A stretch of DNA of 32,331 nt, taken from NCBI GenBank assembly GCA_013360945.1, contig JABWAQ010000053.1:1-32331 (forward strand). The letters run 5' to 3'. The position numbers were made by a program, and so were the translations under genes. Position 1 is the stretch's first letter; every line of letters starts with the position of its first letter. The notes beneath the pieces are model-generated. The model was not told the DNA's origin, ran no database searches, and saw only the letters and a list, made by a program, of their open reading frames with translations. Shown piece after piece: positions 25,118-32,331 of this stretch. The DNA comes from Candidatus Brocadia sp. (GTDB taxonomy: Bacteria > Planctomycetota > Brocadiia > Brocadiales > Brocadiaceae).

Positions 25118-25527
25118 CAACCACAAAGAACACGAAGTTTTACACAAAGATCACAAAATTCCATTGATTATCCTTTTTATTCCATCTTTTAGCTTGACAA
25201 CATTAAAATTCATCAGTAACCCCAGTTTGTAATTTCCTAACTTCATATAGGTAAGCGTCTGAGCAAGGTGCGCGTTATTTAGTACGTCTACACTTTTTAT
25301 TTCAATCACTAATTTATGTTCTATCAACAAATCTATTCTGTAACCACACTCTAATCTTACTTCTTCGAAAAACAGCGGCATCGGTTTTTCTTTTTCAATA
25401 AAAAATCCTGATTTGTCAATTTTGCCAAGCGCATTGTGAACTTCTATTGCTATTCCTATTACTTTATGTGCAATTTCGTTTTCTGTCATTGTGTTCTTTG
25501 TGGCTACTCATTGTGTTCTCTGTGGTT
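25118..25527. repeat. Inverted AACCACAAAGAACAC-type repeats around the GxxExxY gene
   Basis: AACCACAAAGAACAC (25118-25132) is matched in inverse orientation by GTGTTCTCTGTGGTT (25513-25527, 14/15) and by GTGTTCTTTGTGGCT (25491-25505, 14/15). The two right-hand copies form a 22-bp tandem repeat. Such CCACAGAGAACAC-type stretches commonly accompany GxxExxY genes, as far as I recall. Confidence 0.55.
25151..25489 (-). CDS. GxxExxY-family protein lacking the GxxExxY motif
   Basis: The 112 residues match the family: start MTENEIAHKVIGIAIEVHNA, middle EVRLECGYRIDLLIEHKLVI, and end KLGLLMNFNVVKLKDGIKRI. Family members are usually about 125-130 residues and have a GLLESVYEE-type segment (the namesake) directly after the first helix. 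Here the sequence passes from ALGK to GFFIEKEKP, so about 15 residues with that motif are missing in frame. The PD-(D/E)XK-like acidic and Lys residues (DLL, EIKS) remain. The family has no firm function. The gene is flanked by the inverted repeats and may be an inactive internally deleted copy. Confidence 0.75.
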   Translation of the reverse strand: MTENEIAHKVIGIAIEVHNALGKIDKSGFFIEKEKPMPLFFEEVRLECGYRIDLLIEHKLVIEIKSVDVLNNAHLAQTLTYMKLGNYKLGLLMNFNVVKLKDGIKRIINGIL

Positions 25528-25983
25528 AAGTCTTTTCGATTTTCAATCGCGATAATATCTTCTCTCGCCCAAACGAGTCTGAAAAGTGACCAAAGTTGGG
25601 CTGTATTTCATAGGAAATAAAAAAGAGTTTAACCACGAAGGTCCCAAAAAAAACCTTACAGAAAAAAGAAGTTTTTATAGAGTAATACTATAACGCAGCA
25701 AACCCGCAACCAAACCCCATCTCTTCCCTCCCCGTAAACAGGGAGGATGATAAGTTTCTCCCCGTTTACGGGGGGATTATGGGGGGTTTAAAAAAACTTA
25801 CAAAAAAAGAAAGATTTCACACAGTAATGCTATAGCACGGTGAAGTTTCAATCAAAAAACCAACAACCTGCCAAAATAATTGAAATTTCGAATTTATTTA
25901 GGATAGGGAAGGCTTAACACCTTCCCTATCCCCTGTTCATGGAATATGCATACCTTCCATGCCTGGTGTCTTACCAACTCAAT
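25490..25983. other. Gene-free repeat-rich region
   Basis: It holds the right-hand repeats of the GxxExxY cassette, and two imperfect direct repeats of about 48 bp (25650-25697 and 25791-25838, sharing CTTACA-A-rich-AGTAAT-CTATA). Between them lies the C/G hairpin at 25730-25773. No coding frame of interest was found. Confidence 0.5.
25730..25773. repeat. Hairpin CCCCGTAAAC/GTTTACGGGG in a G/C-rich block
   Basis: A perfect 10-bp inverted repeat (25730-25739 and 25764-25773) lies inside a C-run/G-run block in otherwise AT-rich DNA. It continues into GGATTATGGGGGGTTTAAAA, which resembles the G-run motifs near 2911 and 5988. It looks like a small dispersed palindromic element. Confidence 0.5.
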
Positions 25984-28900
25984 TTATTGGTTATATAAGC
26001 CCTGTACTTCCTGGACGCTCAAGATACGATCATAGATGCGTACGTCATCAATGGTGCCATTCATTAATTCTGAGCTTGTGCTCCACGATGTTCCGATATA
26101 GCCTGGAGTAGTTGGTGCATCAATTGTTTGAGTTGTGGTCTTTTCTTTTATGAGGATACCGTTTACATAAATCCTCATATACTGTCCGGATTTCCCACTC
26201 ACACTGATATGGTAAAATGCCCCGCTTTTAATAACTCTTGAAGATGTAGTGAGCGTATCGTATTTGCCTCCGCCCGCCATCAGCAACCAGACAGAACCAT
26301 CTTTGTTGACTCTAAACCTGAATCCTTTACCATTTTTCCCGCCGGAAGTAAAAATGCCTCTTATTGCGACAAAATCAGTAATTTTTACCCATGCAGAGGC
26401 GGTAAACTCACTAAAAGACGACAAGGAATTGGAAAGTGATACGTGACTACTTATACCATTAAAACTTAGTGCCCCTGTGCTTTTGCCGGTCGTCCACGTA
26501 GCGCCGTTAACCATTCCATTATTGCCGTTGCCTGATGAATCGTTAGCAACCATTCCAGTCCCCTCATCAAGTGTATAGAGAGTCAGTAAATTACTGGTTA
26601 TCGTAATCGTAGCTATTCCTATGTTATTCACTCCATCTGTGGCTGTTACCGTAATTATATTATCACCACTCGACAAATTCATACCAGAGATTGACCAACT
26701 GGTAGTCCCACTGGCCGTTCCGCTCCCGCCCCTACTGTTACTCCAAGTCACATTAATCACACCGCTTGTACCATCCGATGCGCTGCCACCTAAACTAATT
26801 GTGCTGCTTGTAGCCATATAGGTGTCATCGGTTGTTGGACTGGTGATGGCTATCAGAGGAGCAATCGCGTCCAATATAATGGAGTCGCTTGCTGTAGTTG
26901 ACACATTTCCCGCTGCATCCTTGTACCATACATACAACGTCTTGTTACCATCGCCATTGCTTAATGTGTAAGGAACATTGGCATTATAACCAGTTGTAGA
27001 CGTCACTGCTGTCCAACCAGCGGCTGTTGCCAACGGTACTGTTGAATTTGTGGAGAGGTAATAACCCGTCACTCCTATATCGTCTGTAGCTGATAGTGAC
27101 AAGGTCACTCCGGTTGATTTGGTATACGTGTCACCGTTGTTAATACTGATAGAGCAATTTGGCGCTGTGGTATCCGGCGTCGCAAAGGCCATTTCCACTC
27201 CGTTTGTTGTCCCTACAGCATTTTGCGCAACCAGACGGTAATAGTACGTCTTGCCTGCTGATAATCCTTTTACGCTGACGTTTATCGCTGTGTCACTCGA
27301 CCCCGTTATATTTTGAGTTGATGACTTGCTGCCATATGATCCGCTGATCTTACCGTATTCGAACCATGCCGAAGTGGACAATCCACCGGCATTGACCGTC
27401 CCGCCTAGTATTGCCGAATCTGATGTCACATTTGTTACTGGCCCCGTCGTTGCCTTGGGGCCTATGCCATAGGTTACAGTAATTTTATCATTCCCTGTAT
27501 AACCTGCACCATCTGTAACTGTTACCACAATGACGTTCTCACCGCTTAATAAGCTTATGCCGTCAATTGTCCATGAGGTAGTTCCACTGGCTATACCATT
27601 TCCTCCCCTACTATTATTCCATGTCACACTACTTATGTCACTCGTTTCATCTGAGGCACTGCCATTCAAATTAATTGTGTTGTTGGTAGTTGTATAGATA
27701 GCTTCAGATGTAGGATTGGTAATCGCAATAATCGGCACCGTCGTATCCAGGGTAATGGAATCGCTTGCTGTAGTTGACACGTTTCCCGCTGCATCCTTGT
27801 ACCATACATACAACGTTTTGTTACCATCGCCATTGCTTAATGTATAAGGGACATTGGCACTATAACCGATCGTAGACGTCACCGCGGTCCAACCAGCGGC
27901 TGTTGCCAACGGTATTGTTGAACTTGTGGAGAGGTAATACCCCGTCACTCCGATATCGTCTGTAGCTGATAGCGATAGGGTCGCTCCGGTTGATTTAGTA
28001 TACGAGTTACCGTTGTTAATACTGATGGAACAATTCGGCGCTGTGGTATCCGGTGTAGTAAAAGCCATTTCTGCCCCATTTGTTGTCCCTACAGCATTTT
28101 GCGCAACCAGACGGTAATAGTACGTCTTGCCTGCTGATAATCCATTTACGCTGACGTTTACCGCTGTGTCACTCGACCCGGTCATATTTTGAATTGATGA
28201 CCTGCTGTCATATGATCCGCTGATCAAACCATACTCAAACCAAGCCGTCGTTGACAATCCGCCGGCATTTACCGTTCCGTTCAAGATCGCTGAATTTGAC
28301 GTCACTCCTGATGCAGTACCAGTCGTTACCCTGGGAGCCCCACCGGTCGATAATGTAAAAATATATCCCTTGCCCTTAATTTGTCCATTGTTGGCATCAA
28401 CATCAATACCAACGTTACTCTTCAGCCTTATCTCGTCACCAAAAATATCAACGTCTGCACTCCCATCCTCTGCCTCCTCGAAGTAACCATTAACACGGTT
28501 CACTGAGTCTATCTTCTCGCCAGCGTTAAGCTTTATAACTCCATTCTTTGTATTAAACACGGCAAAGAGCTTTCCTGTTTTTGGATGGTGTGAATACATA
28601 ACATCGCTGCTGATATAGCTCTTTGTACTTCGATAAACACTGCCATCCCATGAACGATCATATAGAGGTACATTATTTAAATTGTCCCAGTTTGGTATAC
28701 ATCTTATCAATTTGAGCCTGGGATAAACTTCCGTAATATACTTAAAATTTGGCATACTTCTAAAACCACCCCATCGCCCAAACCAGTTATACCATGCGCC
28801 GTTAATGCCAGCTTTGGCTGCTATAAGACGATTTATATCTTCATTTACATCATTAGACTGGGAGTTTCCAACCATATCTTTTGTAATATTCATGCCAGAA

Positions 28901-29859
28901 TTAAAGATGTTGTCATTGTCAACAAATTCAGTAGTATGATAAGTGCCCTCTTCCTGAGAGAGAAAATCAGGGGTCAATTCATCTTTATCAGCTCTGTTTC
29001 TAACACTATATACCCAGTCATCAGGAGAAGAATCCGAATAAATCAGAGTAGGCTCTATTATCCACTTAGCACCAGGAAATTCTTGTCTTAACCTTGTATT
29101 TAATTGTTTATAAAAGGCTGCCCATCCATCAGTATACGTTGAGTACTCGTGGGTGATAGTACCATGTATTAAACCAGAATCTGTTCCTGTCCAATGCGAT
29201 AAATTTGTCATGAATTGTTGACTACCATTAAAATAAAAAAAGTCGCCAGAAATTCTAGGTACATCTAGTATATAACCTGCAAAAGTAAATGGTAAGCTTT
29301 GACTTTCATATTTGCGAATGTGTTTAATTATGCTTTCAATCATTTCATCAATAACAGCTTGTTGCTGTACATCCCACATTGAGTTAAACCTTATGGAATT
29401 ATTATCAGGAAAATACCCGGAAGCAAGGTTGTTTGGAAAGGGATCATTGCTTTTCCATACCATGCGTTGATTATACCAGTCTATTTGTGCCTGTGTATAA
29501 CTTAGGGATGTATTAATTACAAGTCCTCCCCCTACGGTTGTCCCTAAAGAGTTACGACTAGGTAAATTATCATACATCGTCGAAAGCATATGTGGGTTTA
29601 CAACAAAGTATTTCATACCACTACAATCTGGATTGTTTTTATACTGGCTAAAATCCCAATCTCTTACCCCAACATAATCATAACCCATCTGTTTTGTATA
29701 TTTTACTATATTTGCTGATGTGTCTCTCCATGTTACTGCATACCAATTCTTCCAATTATCATCTGCTTTTGCTATGGATACAAATTTTGTTTCATTAAAA
29801 AAATACCCTTGTATAAAAAACAAAAAAACAAATCCTAAAAGGTTAATAGCGCGCTTCAT
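25984..29859 (-). CDS. Large secreted multidomain protein with tandem Fn3/Ig units and a LamG-like domain
   Basis: It has 1291 residues from ATG 29859 (AGGAGA at good spacing; an upstream ATG at 29916 lacks one). A signal peptide (INLLGFVFLFFIQGYFF) lies near the start. Residues of about 30-505 form an unrecognised domain rich in Trp, Tyr and Asp (WKNWYAVTWRDTS, YVGVRDWDFSQY, GYILDVPRISGDFF), possibly a carbohydrate-active barrel, but no family was identified. Residues of about 508-798 and 799-1090 are two nearly identical units, each an Fn3-like domain (GLSAGKTYYYRLVAQNAVGT) plus two Ig-like domains. The last 200 or so residues are a LamG/concanavalin-like lectin domain (LDEGTGMVANDSSGNGNNG). 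It has no LPXTG or PEP-CTERM tail. It is probably a surface or matrix protein. Confidence 0.85.
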   Translation of the reverse strand: MKRAINLLGFVFLFFIQGYFFNETKFVSIAKADDNWKNWYAVTWRDTSANIVKYTKQMGYDYVGVRDWDFSQYKNNPDCSGMKYFVVNPHMLSTMYDNLPSRNSLGTTVGGGLVINTSLSYTQAQIDWYNQRMVWKSNDPFPNNLASGYFPDNNSIRFNSMWDVQQQAVIDEMIESIIKHIRKYESQSLPFTFAGYILDVPRISGDFFYFNGSQQFMTNLSHWTGTDSGLIHGTITHEYSTYTDGWAAFYKQLNTRLRQEFPGAKWIIEPTLIYSDSSPDDWVYSVRNRADKDELTPDFLSQEEGTYHTTEFVDNDNIFNSGMNITKDMVGNSQSNDVNEDINRLIAAKAGINGAWYNWFGRWGGFRSMPNFKYITEVYPRLKLIRCIPNWDNLNNVPLYDRSWDGSVYRSTKSYISSDVMYSHHPKTGKLFAVFNTKNGVIKLNAGEKIDSVNRVNGYFEEAEDGSADVDIFGDEIRLKSNVGIDVDANNGQIKGKGYIFTLSTGGAPRVTTGTASGVTSNSAILNGTVNAGGLSTTAWFEYGLISGSYDSRSSIQNMTGSSDTAVNVSVNGLSAGKTYYYRLVAQNAVGTTNGAEMAFTTPDTTAPNCSISINNGNSYTKSTGATLSLSATDDIGVTGYYLSTSSTIPLATAAGWTAVTSTIGYSANVPYTLSNGDGNKTLYVWYKDAAGNVSTTASDSITLDTTVPIIAITNPTSEAIYTTTNNTINLNGSASDETSDISSVTWNNSRGGNGIASGTTSWTIDGISLLSGENVIVVTVTDGAGYTGNDKITVTYGIGPKATTGPVTNVTSDSAILGGTVNAGGLSTSAWFEYGKISGSYGSKSSTQNITGSSDTAINVSVKGLSAGKTYYYRLVAQNAVGTTNGVEMAFATPDTTAPNCSISINNGDTYTKSTGVTLSLSATDDIGVTGYYLSTNSTVPLATAAGWTAVTSTTGYNANVPYTLSNGDGNKTLYVWYKDAAGNVSTTASDSIILDAIAPLIAITSPTTDDTYMATSSTISLGGSASDGTSGVINVTWSNSRGGSGTASGTTSWSISGMNLSSGDNIITVTATDGVNNIGIATITITSNLLTLYTLDEGTGMVANDSSGNGNNGMVNGATWTTGKSTGALSFNGISSHVSLSNSLSSFSEFTASAWVKITDFVAIRGIFTSGGKNGKGFRFRVNKDGSVWLLMAGGGKYDTLTTSSRVIKSGAFYHISVSGKSGQYMRIYVNGILIKEKTTTQTIDAPTTPGYIGTSWSTSSELMNGTIDDVRIYDRILSVQEVQGLYNQ
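26590..28340 (-). repeat. 876-bp tandem duplication inside the large secreted protein gene
   Basis: Matching landmarks (for example GACAC followed by TTTCCCGCTGCATCC, at 26900 and 27776) are offset by 876 bp, or 292 codons. Near-identical DNA on both sides of synonymous positions points to recent duplication or gene conversion. The boundaries are approximate. Confidence 0.8.
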
Positions 29860-30147
29860 GATTAGTTCTCCTAACAAAAGATTAATTAACAAATATGGCA
29901 ACCTGGCGATCTTCATTGAAGACCCATGGCTTTGCGTCCCAATCTCGCGACTGGTTTGCCTTTTTCAAATTTGCTACCTCTTTTGTAGGGCTAGCAAATT
30001 TGTAAATGTATTTCGGAGCTCAATCACCTCACTTTCTCTAAAAAAGGTATATAATTTGTGTCTTTAATTTATAAATGGAATTATCGTCAGAAATGTTAGA
30101 ATGTTTAGTGGGTTTATATATAACATCGTGACCTTTGTAGAACATCG

Positions 30148-30285
30148 TCAAACCTTCTCCAAAAACAATTTTGGAGGAGGGGTCGATGGAAAATCAAAGG
30201 GAGTATGAAAACCGGTATCAAGCAATTTAGTTGTAGCATTCCAGATTTTTTGTGACTTCTGCCAGGCTTCACGAAATGTACCGTA
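30148..30285 (-). pseudogene. Unassigned short coding-like fragment
   Basis: The frame reads TFREAWQKSQKIWNATTKLL, then DTGFHTPFDFPSTPPPKLF to a TGA, with a protein-like composition but no start codon and a stop just upstream. I do not recognise the family. It may be the decayed C-terminus of a mobile-element protein. Confidence 0.25.
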
Positions 30286-30290
30286 GCATT

Positions 30291-30323
30291 AACCCTGACA
30301 GGGTTTGAAGCCCTGTCAGGGTT
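30291..30323. repeat. Palindrome AACCCTGACAGGG/CCCTGTCAGGGTT
   Basis: Perfect 13-bp arms (30291-30303, 30311-30323) with loop TTTGAAG. The stem is of a kind found as a dispersed REP-like element in several bacterial genomes. It is not adjacent to any intact gene here, so a terminator role is unlikely. Confidence 0.7.
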
Positions 30324-30372
30324 ATCTGGTTGTTATGCCCTAATTCCATGAACGATTACAAAAAATCAGAAA

Positions 30373-30666
30373 TGCTCACCTTTTAAAGCAGAAAAGAAGG
30401 AAGAACTCCACCAGACAGATCTGATGGGGCCAAGGTATCTCCGGGGTGCGAGCAAGGTTGTCCGGATTTATACGTTTCGTACAGTTGATGTTGCAGGGCG
30501 TACTGCCTGGGCGGGCCAGTTTACCGATAAACAGTCGATTTCTCTGTGCAAACATCTGCTTGAGACGTGGAGAAAATCTTGGAATCTCAGAGGTATCGCA
30601 GGTGGACAATAAATGGCCGCCACGGGAGTTGGTAGATTTTCACAGGATGTTGAAAAAGCATATTGA
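30373..30666 (+). pseudogene. Frameshifted integrase-core transposase fragment
   Basis: Translation across three frames rebuilds part of a DDE integrase core. The first frame gives LHQTDLMGPRYLRGASKVVR, then IYTFRTVDVAGRTAWAGQFT and LCKHLLETWRK. The second gives LGISEVSQVDN. The third gives MAATGVGRFSQ. The first Asp (HQTD) and second Asp (VDN) motifs are present, but the final Glu region and the N-terminal DNA-binding part are missing. At least two frameshifts make it non-functional. It ends 4 nt before the 247-bp element, which may have cut it. Confidence 0.65.
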
Positions 30667-30669
30667 TCT

Positions 30670-30916
30670 GTAACTATTCAGCGAAAACTGACAGAGCATA
30701 AATTTTCTGAATAGTTAAGAACAAATAGGGTAAGGTGTACCGGAAAATCCCGAAGGGATGACATGATTATAGAAAAAAACACATCCCATTATAAAACCCC
30801 GTAAGGGGTGAAATAACTGGAAAATGAACGATACCAAGTCATCCCTTCAGGATTACAGAATCACAACATTTTGTTTACTCATCGTGATTGTGGGTGAAAG
30901 TACGCTGAATAGTTAC
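30670..30916. mobile_element. 247-bp non-coding element with perfect 13-bp inverted ends
   Basis: GTAACTATTCAGC (30670-30682) is repeated exactly in inverse orientation at 30904-30916. A third partial copy (CTGAATAGTT, 30707-30716) lies inside. The element has no ORF. No clear target-site duplication is seen. It looks like a MITE or the two ends of a deleted insertion sequence. Confidence 0.6.
30747..30853. repeat. Nested 107-bp palindromic element
   Basis: ATCCCGAAGGGATGAC (30747-30762) faces its inverse GTCATCCCTTCAGGAT (30838-30853), 15/16 matches. A central CCCC-GTAA-GGGG hairpin lies at 30797-30808. The ATCC-GAAGGGATGAC end is also itself a small dyad. The whole would fold into a branched structure. 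It lies inside the 247-bp element. Confidence 0.6.
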
Positions 30917-30956
30917 CTTTTTTAAAATAATCATAAGGAACGCCATACGGGTTTTT

Positions 30957-32331
30957 TTATCCTCCTTTCATGAAACTCAAAACAAAGAAGGAGTATTGGT
31001 TATATAAATCCTGTATTTCCGTATCACTTAAGGCACGATCGTAAATGCGGACGTCATCGATGGTGCCTTTCATTAATTCCAGGTTTGTGTTCCAGGATGT
31101 TCCGATATAACCGGGGGCAGCTGGAGTGTCAACCGTTTGAGTTGTGGTCTTTTCTTTTACGAGAATACCGTTTACATAAATCCTCATATACTGCCCGGAT
31201 TTTCCACTCACACTGATATGGTAAAATGCCCCGTTTTGAATAACTCCTGCTGCCGTAAAGAGTGCATCATATTTGCCGCCACCTGCCATGAGCAACCAGA
31301 CAGAGCCATCTTTGTTGACTCTAAACCGAAATCCATTGCCATTCATTCCACCAGAAGTAAAAATGCCTCTTATTGCAGCTAAATCAACAACTTTTACCCA
31401 TGCAGTGCAAGTAAACTCGGTTAAAGACGGTAAACTGTCAGAAAGTGATACATAACTATTTGTTCCATTAAAACTCAGTGCACCTGCGTTTTTACCGGTC
31501 GTCCATGTAGTGCCGTTAACGGTACCATTATTGCCGTTGCCTGATGAATCATTGGCAATCGATCCGCTCCCTTCATCAAACTTATAAAAGACCTGTAAAT
31601 CGTCATTGTTGTATAAATTTAGTATTTCCTGGCCACTCAAAGTACGATTGTAAATGCGGACGTCATCGATGGTACCTTTCATTAATTCCAGGTTTGTGTT
31701 CCAGGATGTTCCGATATAACCGGCGTCTGTTGGTGTATCAATGGCTTGAGTTGTGAGTTTTTCTCCAACAAGCACACCGTTTACATAAATCCTCATATAC
31801 TGACCGGATTTCCCGCTCACACTGATATGGTAAAATGTCCCACTTTGAATAATTCCTGCTGCCGTAGAGAGTGCATCATGTTTGCCGCCACCCGCCATGA
31901 GCAACCAGACAGAGCCATCTTGATTGACCCTAAATCTGAATCCACTGCCATTTTGATCACCGGAAGTAAAAATGCCTCTTATTGCGGCCAAATCAGTAAC
32001 TTTTACCCATGCAGTGCAAGTAAACTCAGTAAAAGGCGCCAAATTGTCAGAAAGTGATACATAACTATTTGTTCCATTAAAACTCAGTGCACCGGCGTTT
32101 TTACCGGTCGTCCATGCAGTGCCGTTAACTGTCCCGTTATTGCCGTTGCCCGAAGAATCATTAGCAATCGATCCACCTCCTTCATCAAACCTATAAAAGA
32201 CCTGTAAATCACCAGAGTATCCGGAGGTAACTGTTACGGTAATCGTATCATTTATTGTGTTATTTGCCCCATCTCTGGCCGTTACCGTAATTATATTATT
32301 ACCACTTGATAAGCTTATGCTGGCAATTGAC
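30957..32331 (-). CDS. Partial secreted protein with tandem LamG-like domains (5' end outside window)
   Basis: The frame is open to the right edge, so the start lies outside; the TTG at 32042 is internal and not the true start. The portion seen begins with the end of an Ig-like repeat (SLSSGNNIITVTARDGANN). Two LamG-like domains of about 203 residues follow, each with FDEGSGSIANDSSGNGNNG, FTCTAWVKV, FRVNKDGSVWLLMAGGGKYD and GTIDDVRIYDR. They are close paralogues of the single LamG domain of the gene at 25984. The last LamG is followed by a 14-residue tail (YSFFVLSFMKGG end) where the paralogue stops after LYNQ. No sorting signal is visible. It is probably a surface or matrix protein that binds glycans. 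Confidence 0.82.
   Translation of the reverse strand, partial: SIASISLSSGNNIITVTARDGANNTINDTITVTVTSGYSGDLQVFYRFDEGGGSIANDSSGNGNNGTVNGTAWTTGKNAGALSFNGTNSYVSLSDNLAPFTEFTCTAWVKVTDLAAIRGIFTSGDQNGSGFRFRVNQDGSVWLLMAGGGKHDALSTAAGIIQSGTFYHISVSGKSGQYMRIYVNGVLVGEKLTTQAIDTPTDAGYIGTSWNTNLELMKGTIDDVRIYNRTLSGQEILNLYNNDDLQVFYKFDEGSGSIANDSSGNGNNGTVNGTTWTTGKNAGALSFNGTNSYVSLSDSLPSLTEFTCTAWVKVVDLAAIRGIFTSGGMNGNGFRFRVNKDGSVWLLMAGGGKYDALFTAAGVIQNGAFYHISVSGKSGQYMRIYVNGILVKEKTTTQTVDTPAAPGYIGTSWNTNLELMKGTIDDVRIYDRALSDTEIQDLYNQYSFFVLSFMKGG

Larger units (their letters stand above)
25091..25714. repeat. 20-bp direct repeats framing the GxxExxY region
   Basis: GCAGCACAGCCGCAACCAAA (25091-25110) and GCAGCAAACCCGCAACCAAA (25695-25714) agree at 18 of 20 positions. 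They bracket a segment of about 600 bp with the GxxExxY-like gene and its inverted repeats, as would be left by insertion or by recombination between repeats. Confidence 0.5.
29860..30956. other. Gene-free kilobase with nested mobile-element debris
   Basis: No intact gene is seen. From left to right it holds: a leader of about 290 nt with no recognisable content; a small hairpin CTCCAAAA/TTTTGGAG (30157-30176); a short minus-strand coding-like fragment (30148-30285); the palindrome 30291-30323; the integrase fragment (30373-30666); and the 247-bp element with nested palindrome (30670-30916). Confidence 0.7.

Noticed and set aside
25091-25840. CRISPR-like array
   Set aside because: Repeats are few, unequal in spacing and partly inverted; no regular repeat-spacer pattern.
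30186-30230. 14-codon ORF with a strong GGAGGAGGGG before ATG
   Set aside because: Too short, lies over a hairpin and opposite a coding-like minus-strand fragment; the Shine-Dalgarno is probably chance.
30376-30609. 77-residue minus-strand open frame
   Set aside because: Shadow of the plus-strand integrase fragment, which shows family motifs.
32042-32044. TTG at 32042 as the start of the second LamG gene
   Set aside because: The same frame is open to the window edge and encodes the start of the same LamG domain, so the TTG is internal.

Overview
The window looks like chromosome of an anammox planctomycete (Brocadia/Kuenenia/Jettenia type). The main reason is a six-gene minus-strand operon (12700-18970): an acyl carrier protein, a FabZ dehydratase, two ketoacyl synthase-like proteins, a CrtI-like FAD desaturase and a B12-binding radical SAM protein. 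From general knowledge this gene set is the one proposed for ladderane lipid synthesis in anammox bacteria. Moderate GC, futalosine-type or respiratory menaquinone genes, and an anaerobic (early cobalt insertion) cobalamin pathway fit the same picture. The species call is inference, since no searches were run.

Layout: tRNA-Gln (262-335, minus) and a ubiD-ubiE pair (501-2709, minus) come first. A Dus-family tRNA-dihydrouridine synthase follows (plus). Then comes a plus-strand cobalamin operon, cbiX/cbiC fusion - cbiD - cbiE - cbiL (4021-7677), and a stand-alone divergent FabZ (7881-8354). A minus-strand group, read 12589 to 8397, holds a PNPOx-like flavoprotein, a 42-residue membrane peptide with a perfect Shine-Dalgarno, dihydrolipoyl dehydrogenase, a short alpha-glucan phosphorylase and a chimeric nucleotidyltransferase/HAD remnant. 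The putative ladderane operon (18970 to 12700) has a visible TTGACA/TACCAT promoter and a 15-bp-stem hairpin at its end. An uncharacterised protein gene, queE-queC (7-deazaguanine synthesis) and an exopolysaccharide unit (beta-barrel outer-membrane protein plus polyprenyl glycosylphosphotransferase, 22191-24846) follow.

From about 24850 the window becomes accessory. It holds a truncated radical SAM gene, a GxxExxY-family gene that has lost its namesake motif and is framed by repeats, and a roughly 1290-residue secreted protein built from an 876-bp tandem duplication plus a LamG-like domain. A kilobase of nested debris follows: a frameshifted integrase fragment, a 247-bp element with perfect 13-bp inverted ends, a smaller palindromic element inside it, and hairpins. 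Last is a second, partial LamG-repeat gene that runs off the right edge.

How the parts may work together: the cobalamin operon could supply the cofactor for the B12-binding radical SAM protein of the lipid operon. The most striking molecular detail is that one of the two ketoacyl synthases has lost all three catalytic residues (Cys to Val, His to Asn, His to Glu) while its neighbour keeps them. This is a KS-alpha/KS-beta (chain-length-factor-like) arrangement next to a dedicated ACP and unusual redox enzymes. No gene was recognised in 1-261 or 336-500.
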